NCBI RefSeq assembly: GCF_041381155.1
Contig: NC_091136.1
Span: 48,226,284 to 48,290,283 of the forward strand
Direction of reading: 5' to 3'
Origin: Argopecten irradians
Taxonomy: Eukaryota; Mollusca; Bivalvia; Pectinida; Pectinidae
Length of the DNA: 64,000 bases
Shown here: positions 12,657 through 25,500 of the stretch, piece after piece
Layout: every line of letters begins with the position of its first letter
How positions within the stretch are numbered: position 1 is the first letter of the stretch
Position numbers and translations under genes: made by a program
The notes under the pieces: model-generated
What the model was told of the DNA's origin: nothing
The model's database searches: none
The model's input: only the letters and a program-made list of their open reading frames with translations

Positions 12657-13057
12657 GGAATCGGAGATGACATGGCCCGATAAAAACTGTGTCAGCAAAT
12701 TCCACTTTTTGATATAGCAGTATGCTCTGGCTGTACACCAGACATTAATCAGATTCAATCTATCATGATAAATAAATGTCTAAGTCTGGTGTCAGAGACA
12801 GAGTATCTTGGTCTACTTGTCCTTGTCCCCCATAATCAACCTCCATAATCATAACAATTTTCTCTAAAGTACAAAATCAGGTTATTTTCCAATTTCCGCA
12901 ACAGTAATAATATAGCTATGGCTTTGACTGACTTTTTAGCTCACCTAGAGTATTGAAACTGGAGAAAATGTTTTAAGGTCTGTAGGGTAATTGTAATGAT
13001 TTAGATTCCCTATCATGTGTGTATCAATTGCAAATGTTCAATGGAAGAGGGATATAA

Positions 13058-13239
13058 GGGACCAGTTTCATGAACTTTCCTTAAGTTAAAATTCTCCATA
13101 AGAAAGCAAAATGTTACAGAAGTTAAGGAAATTCTTAATTAGTTAAGGAGGACTTCCTTAAAATCTGTAATGCTTTCCTATGGAGAATTTTAAGTTAAGG
13201 AATTCCTTTAATTTAATGAATTTTCATGAAACTGGGCCC
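13058..13239. mobile_element. MITE-like element with GGGMCCAGTTTCATGAA ends (182 bp)
   Basis: GGGACCAGTTTCATGAA at the left and TTCATGAAACTGGGCCC at the right are inverted repeats. Nested inverted words TTAAGTTAAAATTCTCCATA and TATGGAGAATTTTAAGTTAA make most of the element self-complementary. It lies 290 bp before the first recognised MIS18BP1 exon. Confidence 0.7.
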
Positions 13240-13528
13240 TGACAAGATGTCCTTCTTTCTTTTGAATGTATCATTCAAAGGTGGGATCTGTTGTTTATGT
13301 GTTAGACCGATTTAATAATTCTTTAAATAACTAAATGTAAAGACTAAGGATTCAAGGCAGGACACATATACACTTGATAGTATTTTCAGTGTACTTTCAG
13401 TATTATGGACTGAAATTAAGGTGTGTTATATTTTTACCCTTAAAAAGTACAGGTATAATTTCTTAACCATGAAAATTATATTACTTGTATTAAAATGAAT
13501 ATAATTCAATTTGTTTTCCTTATTTTAG

Positions 13529-16500
13529 ATGAGTCATAACCGTTCACACATTGTGTGCTCATCCATGATGCATAGTGATGAACCATCAGAGCATTTCATC
13601 GAAAATGCATTTGACCGACTGTATGAACGAAGTCCACTCCCTGAAGTGAGTACAATAGAGCAACTGTCAATAAATGAATCTTGTAAATGTGCTTCAGTTT
13701 GCTTTTGCTCTTCAATGGATATCACATATATATAAACTTCATGTTTGTACAAGTATATCCAAAAACTATTATGATAGTCCATAAGAAGTAAAAGTGGTAC
13801 AATATTAAGTATTCTCATGATGTCCCTTTGATTATGATATCTTGTAGATGGGACCATGTCATTGATGGCAAAATCAAATTTTCTCATGAAGCTGTTTGCA
13901 GCAGACATTTAAGGTTAAAGTTCTATTTGGTGGAAGTATTGGCTTTATTATCTAGTTTTCATGCATTCCTGAATGTTACTCTTTAAAACTATTCAATGTA
14001 TTAAGCTACTACAGTTTGATTTTTAATCACTTTGAAGAGAGCATCATAAGACTTACCTTTGCTTAAAAAAAACATTTTCTTTCAGCTTCTGCAAAGTCAC
14101 TATGGGAGCAGTCCAAGAAAAAGGTTTCATGGACAAGGCAATGTAAGATTATTTGATAAAAATTCATTAGAAATTCAAAAGATGAAAGCATATTTTATAT
14201 ATATATATTAGATATGCTCTGATTTTCCATAGTTTTTATTAGCTAATACAATGCACTGTCATGTGGAGGCAATATTCAGCACATCAATTTGGTTTTCCAT
14301 TTTAAGAAACACCAAGTCAATATTCCTATTGTGACATCACTTATGAGTCGATATACCTATTGTAACTTCAGTATCAAGTTGATATTGCAATTATGACATC
14401 ACAATATCCTGAGTTGAGTTCGTCAGGAAGATGTAGTTGTGTCATTCCATGCTATTTATCTTATTTAGCATGAAACAAACATTTTAGAATAATATTGTAA
14501 TTATCATATCTAAAAATTAAGGAACTTTGATGGTGTAATACCACCCCAGTTGAATATCAAGTAATGACCTTGGTCTATACCCTCAGTCATTATTGAATTC
14601 TGTCAGGGTGGGATACACCATATGGACCACAGCAAATTAAAGTTCATCATCTGAAAAAAAGTATATTTTGTATTTCTCTTTCCCTTGTATCATATATATA
14701 TTCAGTATCAAACAAAAAAGTTATATAAAGAAAATATAAAGAAAATATGAAATTTAGTAAGTGTATGGATTTCAAGATATATTTTTTGTTATACAGAAAT
14801 GTTACAAACAATGCAGATTAAAGAGACAAGGAGAGAAAGCAATGCACTTAAAGCATTCAGTGTTATGTAGTATATGTAAATAATTACTCTGAATATTATA
14901 AGAAGCACACAATAACAATTTTCTGTTTTTGCTGTGACACAGGCATCACCAGCTGACAGATGTAATCAGATGTATGCGTCTCTGAAGAAAACAAGAAAGA
15001 GTGATGTCTCCTATTCTCACTCAGATCACGGTGCTAGTTTCTCTGTTAACAATAGTTCCTCTGCTGGCTATGCCCGTAATTCACCACACTTAAACAGAAG
15101 TTCAGATTATGTCTTCAGGAAACCTGTTCAGGAAACCTGTCCAACGCTGGGTTGACACAAGATTTAGTAGGGATGTTAATAGGCCTTCTGACCGAGATTA
15201 CTCCAGTGAGTATTTAGAGAGACCTGGCGATGGCGACAAAAGAGACAACTTTGGTAGAGAATTTACCAATGGAATAAATGAAGTTTCTTTTAGAAAACAG
15301 AATTTCAGAGAGGATGATGAAGAAAACTTTGAAACCACTGAAAGGAGGCCATATTTTGATGATAGACAATATAGTAGGAGTTCTGATCAACAAGAATGGA
15401 GATATCAAACAGAGCATGAAGACCACTTAGGCAATCAAGGGGATAAATGTAAACCTGATTGGGACAGACTACATGGTAATAACCAACATGTTTCCCCAGT
15501 CATACCATTTCAAGGAGGTGGCCGAAAAAACACCCAGGGACCTGTTAGAGATCAGGCACACTCTAGTTATCACATGTTGGGATCAAAAGGTAATGTGTTA
15601 AAATTCACTATAGTATAAAGCATCCCCATTAATACACCAGGGGTTACTTTGTAGTTATATGACCTTGGAATGTGCCATAGCAAAACTGAAGGCACTTTGT
15701 GTGACAGCAGATGACCAGGTAGTTTGGTACTTTGATGTACCCCAAAGAATCAAACAGTAGTAAGTACTTCAAAAGAATCAAACAGTAGTAAATGGTAAAG
15801 CTTTGAAGTGGATATCATATTACCTTTGATTTTAGAATGATGTTTCACAGAATTTAAGGAATTGTTACTCGATCTTTCTTTGATCTCAGGGCTAGCTCTG
15901 GGTCAAAAATCAGATTGGTCAACTTTTGCGGCATACCAGGAAATTAATTCAAACATGTAAAAATCTAATGTCACTTGAATAGAATCTGTCTTTCAAACCA
16001 TATTTTTTATGTTATACAGTAACTAAGTACATGTACTTATAATGTCTTGCAATAAAACACAATATCAAAGATCATTCCAATAAATAATTCATTCAACATC
16101 AACAATATCACATCATATCATTTAAAACAACAAGTACTAAACAGGCACAGCATACTGTGATACACACTAAAATGTCTCATTGAAGATCTATTACAGTAAA
16201 TATGATATACATTAATATTGTTCATTTAGCACTCAGCAATGGCCACACAATATAATATTGTCCTTTTCTAACTAATATATCAAATCAGTGAAAAATTGAA
16301 TTGAATTGTCTCTGAAGATCTACTACAGTATATATGAAACACATTGTTCCTTTAGCATTCTGCAAATAAAAAGCTAATGGTCTGTCGCACAATAATATAC
16401 CGTAAATTGGGATATTTTGGCGTCGGAAAAATTTGGTGTTTTTTTATCAAAATATGGTTAAGTTTTGGTGCATTTAAATTTGGCGCTTCCCTATACAATG

Positions 16501-19500
16501 TAATTTTTAGCGCATAACTTGATTTTATCAAAAGAAAAAATCTGAAGATTTATTTAGTCTACACACATAGATCCCGCAACAATAAAAAACTGACATGATT
16601 AGTTTTGAAGCCTGATCAATATAAAGACAACCTTCAAAATGTCTTCAATAAAAGTGATTAATAGTCACACATCTAATTATATAAATGTTTTCACAAAAGA
16701 AAGAATTGCACAGGTAACGGGTTTTTTTTTTGGTTGACAGCACATACCTGAAATGTGTGTTGATGTACTTACGTGGTATAACGTGATCGAGTGATTTACC
16801 CGAGAGTATCTGTTCACATACCATGTACCTGTAGATGTATCGATAAAATCGCAAAAATGATTTGATTATGTTTGCAGAAAAAATTTATGAAAAAGAGAGA
16901 AGAGTTCATGAATTCCATGAAGTGGACAATTGTGAATCAGATTTAGAAAGAGGTGAATGAAAAATCTGTTTATTTTGTTATGATATATATATGTTAATTA
17001 ACATACCATTCCTGTCGTTTGCACAGATGATATTTAATAGGGATTTGAATATGTACCAGGGTTGTACATAAAGTCTCCATTAATCCATGTGTCAAAGTGC
17101 CAAAGATGTCAGGTCCACATTAATAGAACAGTCAATTTAAAGGATTCATCTCCCTTATAAATATATATATATACTGATAATGAGTGTACACATAATGTCA
17201 CATGATCTACATAGCTACATATATAATGTGAGTAGATGTACTGAACAAGATATGTACCAGTATTATTACACAAACGTTAAATTTTACCCCAATTCACATG
17301 GCCTAGTGAATTTTCATTCATTTCCAAATGAATCACTGAAATAAGTACTTGATAATAAAATTGTCACTAACAAATAAACATCTTAATATTGTGACGTACA
17401 TCAAACTATCTGGGCCAACCTTAAAAAAATCATCAGTGGTGATACAGAGAATGTTTTTGCTGTGTAATTAGTTTCTTTAGGTATACACTGTATCAATCAT
17501 GAAGGTTATTATAAGACTTGGAGGTGAATACCTGTGGCCAATCAGTCAGTATAATATGTACAGGCTATAATTCAACCTCTATATTATCATGCCTTTATTA
17601 CTTTGGAGGATAGGGGTGAGTAGGGATATATACAGCACACATAGCGTTTTCATATATATCTGTCCCATCTTGTATGTCCGGTCAAATACTGTTATGATCA
17701 TGATTTCATTAGGAGACCTAGAGCCTTTATGGCTGTTGGACCTCTATAGTTATTTTTGTATTTACATTTTACAGATAATGTAATTCCTGGATACGGTGAA
17801 GCAGACTATGGAGGAGGTGAATCTGATGGAAGTGCCAGTGATATTGACCTCATACCCAGTGAGAATCATCACATCACTCACCATTTGGATAATCATAACA
17901 ATATCGTGAAGAATCCAGGCGTCATACTTCGTCAAAAACTCCAGTCTGTCTCTTGTCAAGGTCAGTTGTAGGAAGTTACATATTTACTACTGTCAAACAT
18001 TATAATTGTAAATCAGTTTCTTTTGCATGCAATATACTCTTGAAAATAATTTATCTCAGCGAATAGATAATTGACCAGGTTATGTTGAAATGTATTTCTA
18101 TGAAATTTTCATTTTGCTAAAGTTTGTCTCTATGAACTTAAATACTTAAATATGCCCTAGTAGTGAAAAGTTTGGTCAGCTGTGAATCATGTTAATAAGA
18201 TTCAAACGTATTGCAATCAAAATTTCATCCTTGTTGGTATTTTGACCTGAATCTTGTTAAATGGCACTAATTTACATACCATGTGATATCTGATAACATT
18301 CGTGTAGTACTATTGTTTCTATTAATGATGGAATGACACTAAAAGACAATATCCCGTCCTAAAGTCATTTAGTGGAAAATTACAAAGTTCATCACCACTG
18401 GATATACTAGTCCCACTCAAACTTATCGGATATCACATGGTTCATGAATAAGTCCTATTGAAAATAATTTCATTTCAACAAATTTTATTGACATGATTTT
18501 GCAGTCAAAAGGATTGAATACAGACAAAGCCTATATAAATTCTTTATATTTTCATTATTGAATCAATGAGCATTCTTCTTCTTAAAAAGAAACAAATAGT
18601 TAATCATAGGATTTTAAAACCTATTTGACTTATTTTATATTACATTTGACTTTCAATGGTTATATGTTGCATGTATCAACAGATATGTCTATTTCATCTG
18701 TTACTAAAGATCTATTAAAAAAGGTAACCTATGAAATTTCACTTACCAGATATGTGAATTGTAATATTTTACAGGGACTGACACAGAAACTCCTCAGAAT
18801 TATCCTGGATCCTCAGTTATGGATGATCAGGAAATATCCATACAGGACCAGGTTGATAAGGAGAGCTCAGGAAGGAAAGTTGATCGTGCTGGTTCAACCA
18901 CAGGAGAGGATAGTGGGGAAATGGGTAATGATGTAGAGGAGGATTCAATGGAGGAGACTGTTTTAGATGAGGCAGCAAAGGGCACGATAAGAGATGATAT
19001 TTCTGAGGATAAAATAGAGGACGGCACGACAGAGGATACAATTGACAATGATGCTATGGAGGATACATTAGAGGATGTAACAGAGGATAAAATAGAGGAT
19101 GAGCAGGGTATTTTTGTTTGTTACATTGATGCAATGTATTTAAAGTTCTTAGAAAATGTTTGCTTACTGTAACTTAGGTCGTTATAATTAAAAGGCATTC
19201 CTTTGTGTGAATCTGTATAAGACTGTCAACTTAAAATTGTTTTGAAACGTGTATTTTCTTTAAAAGTAAAAGGTATAACCTTTATGTTCATGTAAATTCT
19301 GTTTTGATACTCTCAATTCTCATTCTTAATTTATTTAAAAATCCGCAAAATTCATGTATACAATCCAAAGTACATATGTGTATCTTTTTGCTGCAATAAA
19401 TCACTAGAACCAAATATTTCTTTACCCGATAACCTATATCCATTTCCCATACCATTCAGCAATGGTTAAATTATTGATTTATATTTTACACATGTAATCA

Positions 19501-22500
19501 TGTTTATATTATTCATTTTATTACTTTTCTGTTGCCCAAATTGAGAAATGTAACTTCAGTACCAAGTTGTTACCTTTACTGTAATGTTGAAAATTAACTT
19601 GAGTACAGGTAATTGGTCTTACTGTCAGGCTTTTTAGAGTGCTAGCCTTAAGTGTAAAATGCAGTTTTTACACACCACTGTATTAATGTATCTTTTAACT
19701 CTTTTTGTTTTGCACAGATAAAATTGAAAAGGAAAATCAGAGAAGTAAAGTGACCAACAAGGAAATGCGGATGTTGTATGAGTGGATTATTAAACCTGTA
19801 CCATCAGCTAAAGGAGTTTGTGTTGAGGGCAAACAAAGGTACAAACAATCTGTAGAATTTCTCAATGTAAACAGTTTCATATAAACATCAGTCAATCAAA
19901 TTATGAGATATTGGATTTGTAACATAGGTCAGAAATTTGTTCTCTGCAACAGCTAAATGATGCAATACAGTGGACCCGCGATAATCCGGACGCCGATAGT
20001 GTGGAAAACTCACAATCCGGACGGCAATGTCAGGGAACAGATTTCCGTAACGTTATTTATACTCACTAGTCTGGTTCCATTTTTGGGAACGGAATGTAAT
20101 TTTCGTTAATAAATTCCCGCAATAATCCGGACAATTTGTTGTTGCCACGTGCCGAGAAAATCCAAGGCCAGCTACTGTCATGTGTAAATACACACTACCA
20201 CTTGACACTAGTGTGTGTTGTCATAATGACGGCTGCCAGGTTATAGCCACGGATGTTTACCTGAACACCTTCCACACGGGTACATGCAGTCATATAACAG
20301 TTCATTGGTTTTCTATAGGAGATCAAAAATCAGTGTTTTAATTGAGATAAAAGCAATATATTTTTAGCCACACGTTTTAAACATGCCATTTGAGCTTGCG
20401 TACGGGTATGTATGCTGTAGATACCTTACTGGTTTTGCATGCAGAATATATCGCTCTGAGTTTCGGATACAATAAAGTGAGATAATACTCACAAAATTAA
20501 TAAGTATTCTAAATGTATGTGAATCTATTCGAATTCATCGTCTGTGGTACAATATATAAATGGTACAGCACATGCCATATACATGTGTGTGACATTGTAC
20601 ACATTGTAGTTAGATGTGAACGGGCGCGTGGTTGTTACACACGTCTGTAAGTCAGAATGCAAAGACTTGTGGAAATGGTCAATAAAAACACACAATATAC
20701 AAAATAACAATTACATTAGTTCTTAAAATGTTCACAACTATTTGTTATCATAATTTTTTTATGCCAAGAACGTAGATTATATCGATATTTGGTTAGGCAT
20801 TTTGAAACAAATTTGCCGTACGACAGATCAAGAGTGGGATATGCATACATAGTACACAATTAACGATGGCTTTCGGTTTCGTATTTTGAAAAAGAAATAT
20901 GTGTATTTAATATTCTTAACGTAATAATATTTAAAAAAAAAAACACCTTTAAAACATAACAAACGAAGTATATATTATAATACAAGTATATTACATAAAA
21001 GCCTATCATCGATTGTAAGGTAAAGGGGAGTAACACGTACGTTACAATTTAATTGACTAAGAACACGGAATTCGGCAGTCCGGAAAACTCGTAATCCTGA
21101 CGGTTCAGGCTGGGAACGAAGGTGTCCGGATTATTGAGGGTCCACTGTACATTGTATTATGGGAAAGATATTTCATTTCAGAATATTTTATTTTAAGATG
21201 TTTATACAAAGGAAATAGGGTAACAGGCATTAGGAAAGATAGGTTTTAAGGAGATGTTTGTAATTATAGGGTATATATGTAACCAGCTAATCTTAACAGT
21301 TGATCAAACAAAAGTCATGTAAGCTTCAAATTCTATCAATGATAAGGAAGAAGGATGAAAGTGCTTTATGTGAATCAAATATTTTCCTACCAAAGTTTTG
21401 ATTGCCATTTTAACCAGGTTACTATACATAGGTTTTTTTTTCATCAATTTTCTTCAAACTATGTTAATTAGTGTAACATATGAATTTCTATAATATAATA
21501 CATCTCGTGTTTCAATAACGGTTACCATGGACACTTATAGTGGAACAGGGTCTGAAATAAGGTACCAGACTAACAAGGGTTGGTTTAGAGTTCTAGTGTA
21601 TGAAAGTTACTGACAGAGATGATTGGTTTATTTTTGTTTCATGTTACATGAACAACTAATGTCTACATACACATATAGCTATAGGTGCACATTACTTACA
21701 AAACCAAAACCGTTTAAAATGAAATGAGCTAAATTTTTGGTTTTAAAGAATGTTATGTTCATTCTATTAAAATTTCAAGATTTATGGCTTTGCATTGAAA
21801 TTTCTATCATTTGACATTTGTTTTATTCACTCACAGTGATTCAGCAAATGAAGAATTCTGGAAAAGTTCTGTGATCAAGGAAAGAATAGACCGTACCACA
21901 GTACAGACATCATCAGGCACATTGTATAAACTTATTGGTGACATAGACAAGATTTATACCTTAGAGGAAGGTAAGTCAATAGAGAAGTTATACAGACATT
22001 CTCCTGGTAAAATATGTAGATGGTAACCCAAGCAGTTATTTCATAGATTTTCTGAAGGTATATTCTACAAAAAAAAAAAATGATGGATTACTTTTCTGAT
22101 AATGATGGGCTATTCGTATGGCCTCGCTTTTATAGCATGTTATCTCTCAATCCATCCTTCTGTAAGTAATTCCTGTTACCACTAATTTTCAAAGGGTGTA
22201 ATGAATATGTCTCAAAGTTCATCTGTAGGTTTCCCTACATTTTCCAATTTGATAATGACCAGAAAACAAGATATTTGATAGTTAAGCTACTTTATGAAAT
22301 GTTGACATTTAAATGTTGAATTTTATTTCTGATATTTCGTACAAATGCACTGGCGAAATGTGGCAGGGCTGGGGAAATATTCTTGTCCGCTCGCTCAGAC
22401 AAGTGGATTTGACCGTCAGACAAGTGAATGTTAACAGCACACTTGTACGTCAGATGAGTAAACATTCCTGATGCTGATTATGACCTAGACCTTAATTATG

Positions 22501-25500
22501 TTATAAAATGTATGCTTTGTTTATCAACTGAATACAGCTAAAACATATAATATGTACACAGTCACATATCATTGATTATCTGGAATATTGAGGGCAGGTA
22601 AAAAACCATTGGGGCAAGTTAGTTTTAGAGGAGCACTTGTCCCGTGGACGAGTTCATGTTTTTCAACAGCCCTGGGACATCTCTTGGTAGTAGTTCTTAT
22701 TCTACTCTGTTACCGATAATGAGAGCGATAAGGGAAAAGCAGAGAGGAGATCCATCTGTCATTTGTTCAATCTCTATGATTTCATGCTTCTTTATAATTA
22801 CTGCTCAGTGTATTTGTTGTTTCTATTTCAGGCTTTTCTGTAAAATTGGTTAACGCCTTCCTTTATGGATTCCCAAAGAATTGGAAAAAGTTGATAGAGG
22901 ATCATTTTAATGAAATTGAAGAGTAAGTTTTTAGGTGTGATAAGCTATAAAGGAGCAGACTTGGCAAGTTGTATCACTATGTAGTACACATTTAACAATT
23001 GCATACTATTGAAGCTTGTAATGAATGTGACTGGACTAGGACAATTTGTTTACAGCGCTATCCTATGAATACTAGTATTATAAGGATTAGTTACGGCAGG
23101 TAGTTGTTATATCTAGTTTCTATCAGAATCGATTCAGCTACCCTAAAAATACTGATTTACCATTTTGATATAGAAGTTTATGACTTTTGAAATGTGTTTT
23201 TGCTCAGTGTTTACTCCTTATATAAACATATTTTTTTGTGTTCTTTATTTTTCCGTGTTATTTTTTTCCTAGGTTATTTCAGTTAGGAGCTTAGAGTTAT
23301 GTGTTACCAAATATGAGTTATGAGTTAACACAAAATATGAGTTATTTTAGAAAAGATTTATATCTTTCTCAGAATTATTTAAAACCCATAATAAATATGA
23401 ATTAATCAATACTAGTTAAATTAATTACTTATATTGCACACTATTAAACTTAACTTAACAGCCATGGCCATTTAAGAACATGCCAAGTTTAATCGGTCAG
23501 CACTCATTAACTGGCAACTGCCCCATTTTTGATTCAAACTTGTGACCCAAAGGTGGAAAGCTTGTGGTAATATGTCTGAAACTCTTGGCCATACCAGCCC
23601 TGCAATGTTTGGTGCTGAACATGAATCTAGATGTCAAGCTATATAAGTGTTTGAACATTTTCTGTTTACCAGACTCAGTGAGACTGAAGAAGACAGACGT
23701 AGTGAGACTGAAGAACACTGTGAACAGGTAAAGCCTGTACATCAGACGCCCAAAGTGAAGAAAAATGCCTCAGTGGTCAAGAACCTATCAACTAAGAATG
23801 ATAAAAAGTTTCTTTCACCGGGGAATGTCAGAAGGACACAAGATGATGTGAATTTGGAATCAATGAGTATGTTTTGAACATTCTGATACACTCCATATGT
23901 TGTATGTTTGCACATATCATGTAGATTTCTAATATTTTTCTAGGACCTTTGATACCATTTATGTTGTCACGATGTCCTGGTATTAAAAATGGTAACATTT
24001 TCAAGTTCATGTCATCAAAACAAAACAAAAGCCAACTTATTCTTTTGATAACTAAATTTCTTGTACTGAGTTTAAAAAAAAGATGAGTTTAAAAAACAAT
24101 GAATTCGGCGGGGGCCAAAAACGATACAAACCATGTATAGTTCTTTACCCAAATATTTAAAGTAACAAAGAATCTACAGCTTTATCATAATTATTTTTTG
24201 TCATTTTTAAAAATTTATTTTATAAATCAAATGTACCTTATTTTCCTCTTGTATTGATATGCCTAACGCTATTGATATGCCTAACGCCATTGTTCAGTAT
24301 TCAGCAGCAAAGTTAGAGGTTTCCACTTGGTTTTATTTCATATAGTTTGCACACCAGAGGGTCAGTTTGTGGATTTGAAAAATCTGAAGAAGACCAGAAG
24401 TGGACGCATGGTCAAGCCACCATTGTTTTGGTGGATGGGTCAGCAAATTGTGACGGACAGTGACAAGGTGGAAGTGTCAACAGCTACATCTCACGCCAAG
24501 GAACACATCCAGGGTATAGCCCACATCTATAGTGGATCAAAAGGAAAGGTAAATATATGTACCGGGGAAAGAAAGTCATCTACAAATGTCTCGAATCTAT
24601 AGTGGATTTAAAGGAAAGATAAATATATACACAGTGGAACAAAAGATATTTTGTCCCTCTGTCCGTCTCATGTCATGTTAGCATCTGCTCTCTAAAAAAG
24701 GTAAATGTTTACTGATTTCAACCACAGAATTTGATCAGCAAATTATTATGAGATACTCAAAGTATCTACATCCGATATTCTAAAAGCGGAATGTAAATTA
24801 ATTGAATTTGCTTGTGATTCATTTATTGTGTAGTGTTTCCCACAGGAAAAAAAAGGGCATGGTGCTGGGTTTTGAAAAGGGCACCTTGACCGCGATAAAT
24901 ATTAAAAATACTGTATTGATTTGAATAAGATAACATGTTTCATTATAATGGACAATTAATTAAAATAATGTTCTAAATTTACAAGCACTAAATTAAGAAA
25001 ATACAGATAAGTGTTAGAGTAGTATGCAAAATATTTCAATTTAATCTGATAGAGAAAAAAGTTGATTTCTTTTTAATTTGATTTATTTTAATTACTTTGC
25101 TATTAATAATTTTATTATTATTTAGATATTTTTTCTAAAAATAAATTCACACCGAAATTCTAAAAAAAATAATACCGTTTTCATTTTTAAAAACGTGAAT
25201 ATTAGTAAAATCTTGAAATTCAATACCTCCGGATCTACTATTACAATACACCCAAAATGGCGGCCATTACGATTGCAAATCTTGTGACATCCATCAGATA
25301 TAGATAGGCCTATTTAACATTAAAACATGAGTAAATCATTTACAGTTGTAAGCAGTATTTGTTTTTGAAGTAATGCTGCCGATCGGCTGCTTGACTTCAG
25401 CTTACGTAATACACAGACCTGAAAGTGACACCACAAGCCAAGGTGGAAATAGCCCAAGGCTGCTAATTAGGGCCACTGGGGTGTTGGTCAGGGGGTCAGG

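Larger units (their letters stand above)
19718..22922 (+). other. MIS18BP1: SANTA domain of M18BP1 across three exons
   Basis: Exons 19718-19838, 21837-21970 and 22832-22922 encode MRMLYEWIIKP, then GVCVEGKQRS, EEFWKSSVIKERI, TSSGTLYKLIGDID and GFSVKLVNAFLYGFPKNWKK. The hallmark order is a Trp in the first strand, V.G.R, W.SS.I..R, T..G..Y.L.G and GF...V..F..GFP.NW. SANTA (SANT-associated) is found in M18BP1/KNL2 proteins and marks this family. Confidence 0.93.
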
